Part shown: piece after piece, positions 22,982-34,076 of the stretch
Layout: the number at the start of each line of letters is the position of its first letter
Numbering within the stretch: the stretch's first letter is position 1
Source of the DNA: Anaeramoeba ignava
Lineage: Eukaryota > Metamonada > Anaeramoebidae
Direction of reading: 5' to 3'
Assembly (NCBI GenBank): GCA_028826165.1
Contig: JAPDFW010000077.1
Coordinates: forward strand, 345,258 to 409,257
DNA: 64,000 bases
The notes under the pieces: model-generated
Database searches by the model: none
What the model was told of the DNA's origin: nothing
The model's input: only the letters and a program-made list of their open reading frames with translations
Position numbers and translations under genes: made by a program

Positions 22982-24505
22982 ATGAAAAACAAATTAATTA
23001 AATTAATTACAGTATTTTTAATTATTTTTTTAGTTACAAATCAAAAAGAAAAAAAAGAGGAAAAAGGAAAAAACGAACAAAATCAAAATCAAAATCAAAA
23101 TCAAAATCAAAATCAAAATCAAAATCAAAATCAAAATCAAAATCAAAATCAAAATCAAAATCAAATTCAAAATCAAAATCAAAATCAAAAAAAAGAAGAG
23201 CAAACAACAATTTCAGAAATTCAAGAAAGTTGGGAATTTCAACAAAGGATTTATTCCAATATCACATGGGAATATGAATGGTTTGGAATTAGTACATCAA
23301 TAAGTGGGAATACAATAGCAATAGGAGCATCAGGAGATCCAAATTCAGATTATCAAATATATGGAACAGCATTTCTTTTTGAAAAAGAAAATAACGAATG
23401 GAAACAAGTAAAACAATTAGAAATTAGTGATGGACAACTTAATGATAGATATGGATATTCGATTGATATTTCAAATGATATTATTGTAGTTGGAGCTCCT
23501 TATGCCGATGTGAATGGGAAAATCAATCAAGGAAAAAGTTATGTTTTTATCAAAAATGGAAATGATTGGAATTTAACTTCATCAATAACACCACTAAATG
23601 AACAATCATATCAATATTTTGGAGCAAGTGTTTCTGCTACAGAAAGAATAATTGCTGTTGGTTCTCCTCTATTTGATGTTTATATAAACAATAACGAAGG
23701 AGCTGTTTATATTTTCAAAGGAAATGAAGATGGAACTTCTTGGAATCAAGACCAACAAATTACAGCAAGTGATGGTTTAACTCTGGCTCGATTTGGAACT
23801 AGTGTTGTTCTTTCAAATGATGGTTTATTTCTTTTTATTGGAGCTTCTAATGCATCAGCAGATGGATGGTTTGAGCATGGAAGAGTATATATTTACAAAA
23901 ATGATGGAAATCAATTTAATTTTTATCAATCTTTCACTTCTAATGATTCAACTTATGCTTATAATGATCGTTTTGGAAAATCTATTGCAGTATCAGAAAA
24001 TTATACTTGGATTGTTGTTGGTGCTTATCAAGCTGATCATAACTGGAATGATTATGAAGGAAAAGCTTATGTTTTCAAATCAAATGGAAGTTATTGGAAT
24101 CAAGAACAAATTTTGACAGCTCCTGATCCTCAATATCATGGATATTTTGGATACAGTGTTTCTATTTCAGGTGATAATATTCTTATTGGTGAAAGTGGTT
24201 ATGATAATTATAAAGGAAGAGCTCATTTATTTAATTATAATGGAAATTCTTGGATTCATCAATCTCAATTATTTTCTAATAACTCAACAAGTAGTTATGA
24301 TTTTGGATGGTCTGTTTCAATTTTAGGGAATATTTCTGTTGTTGGTTCTATAGGAGACAATGTGAATTATTATTTTGATGGATCTGCTTATGTTTTTGAA
24401 TTTACTTTACATGAAGTTAATTCAGCAAATTCAAATTCAAATTCCAAAAAAGTTATCATTATTTCAATAATTTTCCAATTATTGTTATTTTGGGAATTAT
24501 TTTAA
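22982..24505 (+). CDS. FG-GAP beta-propeller protein 1, anchor lost by frameshift
   Basis: The 507-residue product has a signal peptide (MKNKLIKLITVFLIIFLV), an in-frame NQ tract (about residues 36-70) and seven FG-GAP-type blades. Examples are WFGISTSISGNTIAIGAS, YFGASVSATERIIAVGSP, RFGKSIAVSENYTWIVVGA and YFGYSVSISGDNILIGES. Such blades form an integrin-alpha-like propeller on the cell surface. FN3-like modules, present in the three downstream paralogues, are absent. After SNSNSKKVIIIS the paralogues continue into a membrane helix and a Lys-rich tail ending SEVSMNESLL. Here one base is missing near 24470 (ATTTTCC for ATTATTCC), giving FQLLLFWELF and a stop. The remains of the helix and tail lie untranslated to about 24594. 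The protein is therefore probably secreted or damaged. Confidence 0.85.
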   Translation: MKNKLIKLITVFLIIFLVTNQKEKKEEKGKNEQNQNQNQNQNQNQNQNQNQNQNQNQNQNQIQNQNQNQKKEEQTTISEIQESWEFQQRIYSNITWEYEWFGISTSISGNTIAIGASGDPNSDYQIYGTAFLFEKENNEWKQVKQLEISDGQLNDRYGYSIDISNDIIVVGAPYADVNGKINQGKSYVFIKNGNDWNLTSSITPLNEQSYQYFGASVSATERIIAVGSPLFDVYINNNEGAVYIFKGNEDGTSWNQDQQITASDGLTLARFGTSVVLSNDGLFLFIGASNASADGWFEHGRVYIYKNDGNQFNFYQSFTSNDSTYAYNDRFGKSIAVSENYTWIVVGAYQADHNWNDYEGKAYVFKSNGSYWNQEQILTAPDPQYHGYFGYSVSISGDNILIGESGYDNYKGRAHLFNYNGNSWIHQSQLFSNNSTSSYDFGWSVSILGNISVVGSIGDNVNYYFDGSAYVFEFTLHEVNSANSNSNSKKVIIISIIFQLLLFWELF

Positions 24506-25132
24506 TAATTTTCTTCATTAAAAAAGAAAAAGAAGAAAAACAAATCAAATAATAATAATTCAGAAGTTTCAATGAATGAATCATTATTGAAATAATTCCA
24601 AAAATTCAAAAATCCAAAAATTCAAAAATCATTTCCAAATTCTTTTTTTTTTTCAAATTTCAAATAAAAAAAACAAAATTAATAATTAAAAAAATTGTTT
24701 TAAAATCATTTTTTTTTGGATAATATTTAATTTGATTATAATTGAATTATTTTCATTTATTTCTTTTATTTTTTTTTATTTTTTTTTATTTTTATTTAAA
24801 AAAAAAAGTGGAATAAAAAAATTTTAATTAAATTTAAAATAAAATTAAAAAGTGGAATAAATTAAATTAATAAAAAAAAAATGAAATAAATAACAAAAAG
24901 GAGAAAAAAATAAAAATAAAATTCTTTTTTTTCTTTTCTTTTTTAAATTAAAAAAATTTCCATTTTTTTTTATTTTTTTTTTTCATTTTTCTTTTTTTAT
25001 TCATTTTTTTTTTACATTATCAAAAAAAAAAAAAAATTTTATATTATCTTTTTATTTTGCTTTTTTTCTTTTATTTTCAAATAACAAATAAAAAATAACA
25101 CAAAATACAAAATAAAAACAATATAAAATAAA
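24506..25132. other. Relic of FG-GAP 1 tail, then duplicated intergenic sequence
   Basis: Up to 24594 the sequence still matches the 3' coding end of the paralogues, including TCAGAAGTTTCAATGAATG, but in a broken frame with a second indel in the A-run after 24520. From about 24595 the intergenic sequence is nearly the same as 28920-29459. The match includes a TTGGATAATATTTAATTTGA block and repeated AAAGTGGAATAA, showing that gene plus flanks were duplicated together. Confidence 0.75.
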
Positions 25133-28100
25133 ATGAAAAACAAATTAATTAAATTTATTACAATATTTTCAATTCTTTTTTTACTTACAAATCAAAATCA
25201 AATTGAAAATCAAAATCAAAATCAAAATCAAAATCAAATTCAAAATCAAAATCAAAATCAAATTCAAAATCAAAATCAAAATCAAAATCAAATTCAAAAT
25301 CAAAATCAAAATCAAAATCAAAATCAAAATCAAAATCAAAATCAAAATCAAAATCAAAATCAAATTCAAAATCAAATTCAAAATCAAATTGAAAATCAAA
25401 ATCAAAATCAAAATCAAATTCAAATTCAAAATCAAAATCAAATTCAAAATCAAATTCAAATTCAAATTCAAATTCAAAATCAAAATCAAAATCAAATTCA
25501 AAATCAAAATCAAAATCAAATTGAAATTCAAAATCAAATTTAAAATTCAAAATCAAATTCAAAATCAAATTCAAAATCAAAATCAAAATCAAAATCAAAA
25601 TCAAAATCAAAATCAAAATCAAAATCAAAATCAAAATCAAAATCAAAATCAAAATCAAAATCAAAATCAAAATCAAAATCAAAATCAAAATCAAAATCAA
25701 AATCAAATTCAAAATCAAAATGAAAATCAAAATCAAAATCAAAATCAAAATCAAAATCAAAATCAAAATCAAATTCAAAATCAAATTCAAAATCAAAATC
25801 AAAATCAAAATCAAATCCAAAATCAAAATCAAAATCAAAATCAAAATCAAAATCAAAATCAAAATCAAAATCAAAATCAAAATCAAAAAGAAGAAGAGCA
25901 AACAACAATTTCAGAAATTCAAAAAAGTTGGCAATATCAACAAACAATTTTCCCAAATCTGGAATGGCACAATGAATATTTTGGATATATTACAGCAATA
26001 AGTGGGAATACAATAGCAATAGGAGCACAAGGTTATTATTCTAGTGAATATGATCACGAACCTGCTTCAGTATATCTTTTTGAAAAAGAAAATTATGAAT
26101 GGAAACAAATAAAACAAATAGGAATTGATAATGGAAATGAAATTTATGAAAACTCAACTGATATTTCAAATGATATTATTGTAGTTGTAGTTACAGAAGA
26201 TTATAAGGGAAAAATATATATTTTTATGAAAACTGGAAATGATTGGATTTTAAGAATAATAATTGAATTACCAAATGAACAAACAAATCAACAATTTGGA
26301 GCAAGTGTTTCTGTTAAAGAAAGAATAATTGCTGTTGGTTCTCCAGGATTGGATAATAATCAAGGAGCTGTTTATATTTTCAAAGGAAATGAAGATGGAA
26401 CTTTTTGGAATCAAACTCAACAAATTATGGCAAGTGATGGGCAAGCATATGATCAATTTGGAAATCGTGTTCTTCTTTCAAATGATAGTTCATTTCTTTT
26501 TATTGGAGCTTCTAATTCAACAACAAATGGAATTAATCAAAATGGAAAAGTATATATTTACAAAAATGATGGAAATCAATTTAATTTTTATCAATCTTTA
26601 ATTTTTGATGATTCAAATGCTGATAATGATTATTTTGGATTTTCTATTGTAGTATCAGAAAATTGTTCTTGGATTATTGTTGGAGCTTATGAAGCTAATT
26701 ATAGTTCTTTGATTTATTCAGGAAAAGTTTATATTTTCAAATCAAATGGAAGTTATTGGAATCAAGAACAAATTTTGATATCTCCTGATCCTCGATATTA
26801 TGGATATTTTGGAAACAGTGTTTCTATTTCAGATGATAATATTATTATCGGTGAATTTGGTTACAATTATTACAATGGAAGAGTTCATTTATTTAATTAT
26901 AATGGAAGTTATTGGATTCATAAATTTCAATTAATTCCTGATAAATCAACATATACTAGTGAATATGGAGTATCTGTTTCCATTTTAGGGAATATTTTTG
27001 TTGTTGGTGCTCCTGGAGAAAATAATGATTATGGACATGTTTATGCTTATGAATTTGTTTTACCTCAAGTTAATATTACTGAAGCTGATTCTTTATTTTC
27101 TTCTTTTGAATTTTATTGGAATCAATTAATTTCATCTTCTGATATTATTTATCAAATTAATTATAATAATTATTGGCAAGAAATTCAATCACCAATTTTA
27201 AATGAAAATGTTTATCATAAAATTTTCAATTCTTCAATTTATCCAGATATTACTGGAAATTTTGAATATATAATTCAAATTAGAGCATGTAATACAACTT
27301 CCCAAAGTTGTGGAATATCTTCAAATCCAGTATTTTTATTAACAAGAATTGATGAAGTGAAAAACTTTACATTAAAATCAATATCAACAAGTTCAGTTAA
27401 TGTTTCTTGGAATTATCCTAATGTTCCAATTATTAATTCAATTCCAAAATTAGATCATTATATTATTTCATATCAAAACCAAAATTTAAATATAACAAAT
27501 ATTACTTCAGTTTCAAACATAGCAACTTCATATCAATTAATTAATTTGTCTTCATTTACAAATTATTCAATTTCAATTTGGGCATGTAGAATATCAGAAT
27601 GTATTGATAATGATCAAGGTCAAATTATTTCAAGTTTTATTAGAACATTATTTGGACCAGTTTTAGATTTATCTTGTTCAATTTCTGATTCATTTAATAT
27701 TTTATGTTATTGGAATAAACCAAATGATCCAATTAATCCAACTTATTATAATTTCACTTATTATTCAATTTCTGAAAATGATTCAGGAAATTTTACAATT
27801 AATTCAACTTCTCAATATTTTATTGCTCAATATTCAAATGAAGAATATCGAATTTATATTTCAGCTTGTGATTCAAATTGGGGATGTGGAGATATTTCAA
27901 CATTCCAAATTAAAACAGGAAAATTTGGACCAGTTTTAAATTTAAATTGTTCAGTTTCAGATTCATTTAATATTTCATGTTATTGGAATAAACCAAATAA
28001 TTCAATTAATCCAACTTATTATAATTTCACTTATTATTCAATTTCTCAAAATGATTCAGGAAATTTTACAATTAATTCAACTTCTCAATATTTTATTGCT

Positions 28101-28922
28101 CAATATTTAAATCAAACATATCAAATTAATGTTACAGCTTGTGATTCAAATGGAGAATGTGGAGATATTTCAACATTCCAAATTAAAACAGGGAAATTTG
28201 GACCAGTTTTAAATTTAATTTGTTCAGTTTCAGATTCATTTAATATTTCATGCTTGTGGAATAAACCAAATAATCCAATTAATCCAACTTATTATAATTT
28301 CACTTATCAAGAAATTTCTGGAAATGATTCAGGAAATTTTACAATTAATTCAACTTCTCAATATTTTATTGCTCAATATCCAAATGAAGAATATCAAATT
28401 TATGTTACAGCTTGTGATTCAAATGGAGATTGTGGAAATATTTCAACATTCCAAATTAAAACAGGAGAATTTGGACCAGTTTTAGATTTATCTTGTTCAG
28501 TTTCAGATTTTTATTTTATTTCATGTTATTGGAATAAACCAAATAATCCAATTAATCCAACTTATTATAATTTCACTTATCAAGCAATTGCTCAAAATGA
28601 TTCAGGAAATTTTACAATTAATTTAACTTCTCAATATTTTATTGCTCAATATTCAAATCAAGAATATCGAATTGATGTTTCTTCTTGTAATTCAAAAGGT
28701 TGTGGAGATATTTCAACATTTCTAATTAAAACAAAAGATAATTCATTAAATTCAAATTCAAATTCAAATTCCAAAAAAATTATCATTATTTCAACAATTA
28801 TTCCAATTATTGTTATTTTGGGAATTATTTTAATAATTTTCTTCATTAAAAAAAAGAAAAAGAAGAAAAATAAATCAAATAATAATTCAGAAGTTTCAAT
28901 GAATGAATCATTATTGAAATAA
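25133..28922 (+). CDS. FG-GAP/FN3 membrane protein 2, signal peptide out of frame
   Basis: The start codes MKNKLIKFITIFSILFLL, a signal peptide, followed by NQ units ending in TAA at 25541-25543. The ectodomain continues in another frame (net +1) from the same repeat tract and is open to 28922. It has seven FG-GAP blades (about 25920-27060) and two FN3-like modules, including FTLKSISTSSVNVSWNYP. Then come four nearly identical modules of 91 residues beginning FGPVL, each with paired cysteines (CSISDS...CYW and ACDSN...CGDIS). A membrane helix (IIIISTIIPIIVILGIILII) and a Lys-rich cytoplasmic tail ending SEVSMNESLLK close the protein. There is no GT donor in the tract, so an intron cannot repair the frame. 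Either the read has an error, or the gene is switched off or recently damaged. The ectodomain frame itself has no stop over more than 1,100 codons. Confidence 0.85.
25190..25890 (+). repeat. AAAATC hexanucleotide tract of FG-GAP 2
   Basis: About 115 units of AAAATC or AAATTC. Read forward, the pure unit is stop-free in all three frames (NQ, KI, KS), so a length change moves the frame without immediately ending translation. The frame break lies near 25536-25560, where CAAATTTAAAATTCAAAATC interrupts the pattern. Confidence 0.9.
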
Positions 28923-29459
28923 TTCCAAAAATTCAAAAATTCAAAAATCATTTCCAAATTCCAAATTCCAAATTCTTTTTTTTTTTTCAAATTTCAAATA
29001 AAAAAAACAAAATTAATAATTAAAAAAATTGTTTTAAAATCATTTTTTTTTTGGATAATATTTAATTTGATTATAATTGAATTATTTTCATTTATTTCTT
29101 TTATTTTTTTTTATTAATTTTTAATTAAAAAAAAAAGTGGAATAAAAAAATTTTAATTAAATTTAAAATAAAATTAAAAAGTGGAATAAATTAAATTAAT
29201 AAAAAAAAAATGAAATAAATAACAAAAAGGAGAAAAAAATAAAAATAAAATTCTTTTTTTTCTTTTCTTTTTTAAATTAAAAAAATTTCCATTTTTTTTT
29301 ATTTTTTTTTTCATTTTTCTTTTTTTATTCATTTTTTTTTTTACATTATCAAAAATTTTTTATATTATCTTTTTATTTTTTATTTTTTTTCTTTTTATTT
29401 TCAAATAACAAATAAAAAATAAAATTTAAAAATACAAAATAAAAACAATATAAAATAAA
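28923..29459 (+). promoter_or_regulatory. Upstream region of FG-GAP gene 3 (duplicate of 24595-25132)
   Basis: The sequence follows the 24595-25132 region almost base for base: Ser/Asn-poor A/T runs, the TTGGATAATATTTAATTTGA block, AAAGTGGAATAA twice, and a TTTTCAAATAACAAATAAAA leader before the ATG. Small indels sit in the homopolymers. No gene inside. Confidence 0.7.
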
Positions 29460-32400
29460 ATGAAAAACAAAATTAAATTAAATTTATTTTTATTTTTCTT
29501 TTTTTTTTTACTTACAAAATCAAAATCAAAATCAAAATCAAAATCAAAATCAAAATCAAAATCAAAATCAAATCAAAATCAAAATCAAAATCAAAATCAA
29601 AAAAAAATCAAAAATCAAAAATCAAAAAATCAAAATCAAAATCAAATCAAAATCAAAATCAAAAAATCATGGAAATCAAAAATCAAAATCAAAATCAAAA
29701 AATCAAAATCAAAATCAAAAAAATCAAAAATCAAAATCAAAATCAAAATCAAAATCAAAATCAAAATCAAAATCAAAATCAAAATCAAAATCAAAATCAA
29801 AATCAAAATCAAAATCAAAATCAAAATCAAAATCAAAATCAAAATCAAAATCCAAAATCAAATTCAAAATCAAAAAATCAAAATCAAAATCAAAATCAAA
29901 ATCAAAATCAAAATCAAAATCAAAATCAAAATCAAAATCAAAATCAAAATCAAAATCAAAATCAAAATCAAAATCAAAATCAAAATCAAAATCAAAATCA
30001 AAATCAAAATCAAAATCAAAATCAAAATCAAAATCAAAATCAAAATCAAAATCAAAATCAAAATCAAAATCAAAATCAAAAAAAAGAAGAACAAACAACA
30101 ATTTCAGAAATTCAAGAAAGTTGGGAATATCAACAAATAATTTTCCCCAATGACATACCTATATATGAATATTTTGGATATAGTACAGCAATAAGTGGGA
30201 ATACAATAGCAATAGGAGCACAAGTTTATTATTCTAGTGAATATGGTTATGGACCTGCTTCAGTATATCTTTTTGAAAAAGAAAATTATGAATGGAAACA
30301 AATGAAAAAAATAGAAATTGATAATGGAAATGAAATTTATGAAAATTCAACTGATATTTCAAATGATATTATTGTATCTGGAGTTACAGAATATTCTATG
30401 GGAAAAATATATATTTTTATGAAAACTGGAAATGATTGGATTTTAAGAATAATAATTGAATTACCAAATGAACAAACAAATCAACAATTTGGAGCAAGTG
30501 TTTCTGTTAAAGAAAGAATAATTGCTGTTGGTTCTCCAGGATATGATAATAATCAAGGAGCTGTTTATATTTTCAAAGGAAATGAAGATGGAACTTCTTG
30601 GAATCAAACTCAACAAATTATGGCAAGTGATGGGCAAGTATATGATCAATTTGGATACAGTGTTCTTCTTTCAAATGATAGTTCATTTCTTTTTATTGGA
30701 GCTTCTAATTCAACAACAACAAATGGAATTAATCGGAATGGAAAAGTATATATTTACAAAAATGATGGAGATCAATTTAATTTTTATCAATCTTTAATTT
30801 CTGATGATTCAAATGCTGGTAATGATTGTTTTGGATTTTCTATTGCAGTATCAGAAAATTGTTCTTGGATTATTGTTGGAGCTTATGAAGCTAATTATAG
30901 TTCTTTGATTTATTCAGGAAAAGTTTATATTTTCAAATCAAATGGAAGTTATTGGAATCAAGAACAAATTTTGACAGCTCCTAGTCCTATATATTATGGA
31001 TATTTTGGATACAGTGTTTCTATTTCAGATGATAATATTATTATTGGTGAAATTGGTTACAATAATTACAATGGAAGAGTTCATTTATTTAATTATAATG
31101 GAAGTTATTGGATTCATAAATTTCAATTAATTTTCGATAACTCAGCAAATAATGGTGAATATGGAATATCTGTTTCCATTTTAGGGAATATTTTTGTTGT
31201 TGGTGCTCCTGGAGAAAATAGTGATTATGGATATACTTATGTTTATGAATTTGTTTTACCTCAAGTTAATATTACTGAAGCTGATTCTTTATTTTCTTCT
31301 TTTGAATGTTATTGGAATCAATTAATTTCATCTTCTGATATTATTTATCAAATTAATTATAATAATTATTGGCAAGAAATTCAATCACCAATTTTAAATG
31401 AAAATGTTTATCATAAAATTTTCAATTCTTCAATTTATCCAGATATTACTGGAAATGTTGAATATATAATTCAAATTAGAGCATGTAATACAACTTCCCA
31501 AACTTGTGGAATATCTTCAGATGAAAGAACAATATTAACAAGAATTGATGGAGTGAAAAACTTTACATTAAAATCAATATCAACAAGTTCAGTTTATGTT
31601 TCTTGGAATTATCCTAATGTTCCAATTATTAATTCAATTCCAAAATTAGATCATTATATTATTTCATATCAAAACCAAAATTTAAATATAACAAATATTA
31701 CTTCAGTTTCAAATACAGCAACTTCATATCAATTAATTAATTTGTCACCATTTACAAATTATTCAATTTCAATTTGGGCATGTAGAATATCAGAATGTAT
31801 TGATAATGATCAAGGTCAAATTATTTCAAGTTTTATTATAACATTATTTGGACCAGTTTTAGATTTATCTTGTTCAATTTCTGATTTATATAATATTTTA
31901 TGTTATTGGAATAAACCAAATGATCCAATTAATCCAACTTATTATAATTTCACTTATTATTCAATTTCTGAAAATGATTCAGGAAATTTTACAATTAATT
32001 CAACTTCTCAATATTTTATTGCTCAATATTCAAATGAAGAATATCAAATTAATGTTACAGCTTGTGATTCAAATGGAGAATGTGGAGATATTTCAACATT
32101 CCAAATTAAAACAGGAAAATTTGGACCAGTTTTAGATTTATCTTGTTCAATTTCTGATTCATTTAATATTTTATGTTATTGGAATAAACCAAATGATCCA
32201 ATTAATCCAACTTATTATAATTTCACTTATCAAGCAATTTATCAAAATGATTCAGGAAATTTTACAACTTATTCAACTTCTCAATATTTTATTGCTCAAT
32301 ATTCAAATGAAGAATATCAAATTAATGTTACAGCTTGTGATTCAAAAGGAGAATGTGGAGATATTTCAACATTCCAAATTAAAACAGGAAAATTTGGACC

Positions 32401-33661
32401 AGTTTTAGATTTATTTTGTTCAGTTTCAAATTCATATAATGTTTCATGTTATTGGAATAAACCAAATAATCCAATTAATCCAACTTATTATAATTTCACT
32501 TATTATTCAATTTCTGAAAATGATTCAGGAAATTTTACAATTAATTCAACTTCTCAATATTTTATTGCTCAATATTTAAATCAAGAATATCAAATTTATA
32601 TTTCAGCTTGTGATTCAAATGGAGATTGTGGAAATATTTCAACATTTCAAATTAAAACAGGGAAATTTGGACCAGTTTTAGATTTAAATTGTTCAGTTTC
32701 TGATTTTTATAATATTTTATGCTATTGGAATAAACCAAATGATCCAATTAATCCAACTTATTATAATTTCACTTATCAAGCAATTGCTCAAAATGATTCA
32801 GGAAATTTTACAATTAATTTAACTTCTCAATATTTTATTGCTCAATATTCAAATCAAGAATATCGAATTTATATTTCAGCTTGTGATTCAAATTGGGGAT
32901 GTGGAGATACTTCAACATTCCAAATTAAAACAGGGAAATTTGGACCAGTTTTAAATTTAAATTGTTCAATTTCAAATTTATTTGATATTTTATGTTATTG
33001 GAATAAACCAAATGATCCAATTAATCCAACTTATTATAATTTCACTTATCAAGCACTTTCTCAAAATGATTCAGGAAATTTTACAATTAATTCAACTTCT
33101 CAATATTTTATTGCTCAATATTCAAATCAAGAATATCAAATTGATATTACAGCTTGTGATTCAAATGGAGGATGTGGAAATATTTCAACATTTGAAATTA
33201 AAACAGGGAAATTTGGACCAGTTTTAGATTTATCTTGTTCAGTTTCAAATTTATTTGATATTTCATGTTATTGGAATAAACCAAATAATTCAATTAATCC
33301 AACTTATTATACTTTCACTTATCAAGCAATTTCTCAAAATGATTCAGGAAATTTTACAATTAATTCAACTTCTCAATATTTTATTGCTCAATATTCAAAT
33401 CAAGATTATGAAATTGATGTTACAGCTTGTGATTCAAATGGAGGATGTGGAAATATTTCAACATTTCTAATTAAAACAAAAGATAATTCATTAAATTCAA
33501 ATTCAAATTCCAAAAAAGTTATCATTATTTCAACAATTATTCCAATTATTGCTATTTTGGGAATTATTTTAATAATTTTCTTCATTAAAAAAAAGAAAAA
33601 GAAGAAGAAAAATAAATCAAATAATAATTCAGAAGTTTCAATGAATGAATCATTATTATAA
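29460..33661 (+). CDS. FG-GAP/FN3 membrane protein 3 (six FGPVL modules), signal peptide out of frame
   Basis: This is the longest family member. The N-terminus MKNKIKLNLFLFFFFFLL is a signal peptide. An extra A at about 29515 (ACAAAATC where gene 2 has ACAAATC) turns the tract from NQ into KSKS, and several more indels follow. The signal-peptide frame then ends at 30140. The ectodomain is in another frame, open back to 29669 and on to 33661. It holds seven FG-GAP blades (about 30120-31260), two FN3-like modules and six 91-residue FGPVL modules. The helix VIIISTIIPIIAILGIILII and the tail ending SEVSMNESLL follow. No GT donor in the tract would permit splicing around it. The ectodomain is strongly conserved with gene 2, so it was under selection until recently. 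Confidence 0.85.
29515..30085 (+). repeat. AAAATC hexanucleotide tract of FG-GAP 3
   Basis: A near-pure AAAATC array with several one- and two-base indels in its first third (for example CAAAAAAAAATC and CAAATCAAAATC around 29565-29730). Past 29880 it is uninterrupted for about 200 bp, the purest AAAATC stretch in the window. Confidence 0.92.
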
Positions 33662-34076
33662 TTCCAAAAATAAAAAAAACAAAAAAATTCCAAAAATCCA
33701 AAAATTCAAAAAATTCAAATTCCAATAAAATCCAAAACAAATTTTTATTTTTTTTGAATTAAAATTATTTTGTTAAATATTAATAATTAAATTAATTTGA
33801 TTTATTATTAAAATTCAAATTTCAAATTTTGTTTATTATATTATTGTTTTTAGTTTAAAAGAAAAGTGGAATAATAAACAAAAAGGAGAAAAATTTTTTT
33901 ATTCTTCTTTTTCCTTTTTTCCTTTTTTCCTTTTTTTCCTTTTTTCTTTTTTTTCCTTTTTTCCTTTTTTTATTTTCATTTTTTTTTACACAAATTTACA
34001 CAAAAACAAACAAAGAAACATTTGTTTTTGCTTTAACAAAACACAACAAAACACAACATAACAAAACACAACAAAA
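33662..34076 (+). promoter_or_regulatory. Upstream region of FG-GAP gene 4
   Basis: A/T-rich spacer with about six TTTTTTCC-type repeats (33900-33975), then a CA-rich leader (ACAAACAAAGAAACATTTG and AACACAACA units). This leader matches that of FG-GAP gene 1 and differs from genes 2 and 3. Confidence 0.6.

Noticed and set aside
25133-25890. An intron that would reconnect signal peptide and ectodomain in FG-GAP genes
   Set aside because: The repeat tracts contain no GT dinucleotide, so a normal donor is impossible there.
18070-30101. Minus-strand ILIL, DFDF and FNFN frames opposite NQ tracts
   Set aside because: They are the reverse reading of AAAATC repeats inside plus-strand genes.
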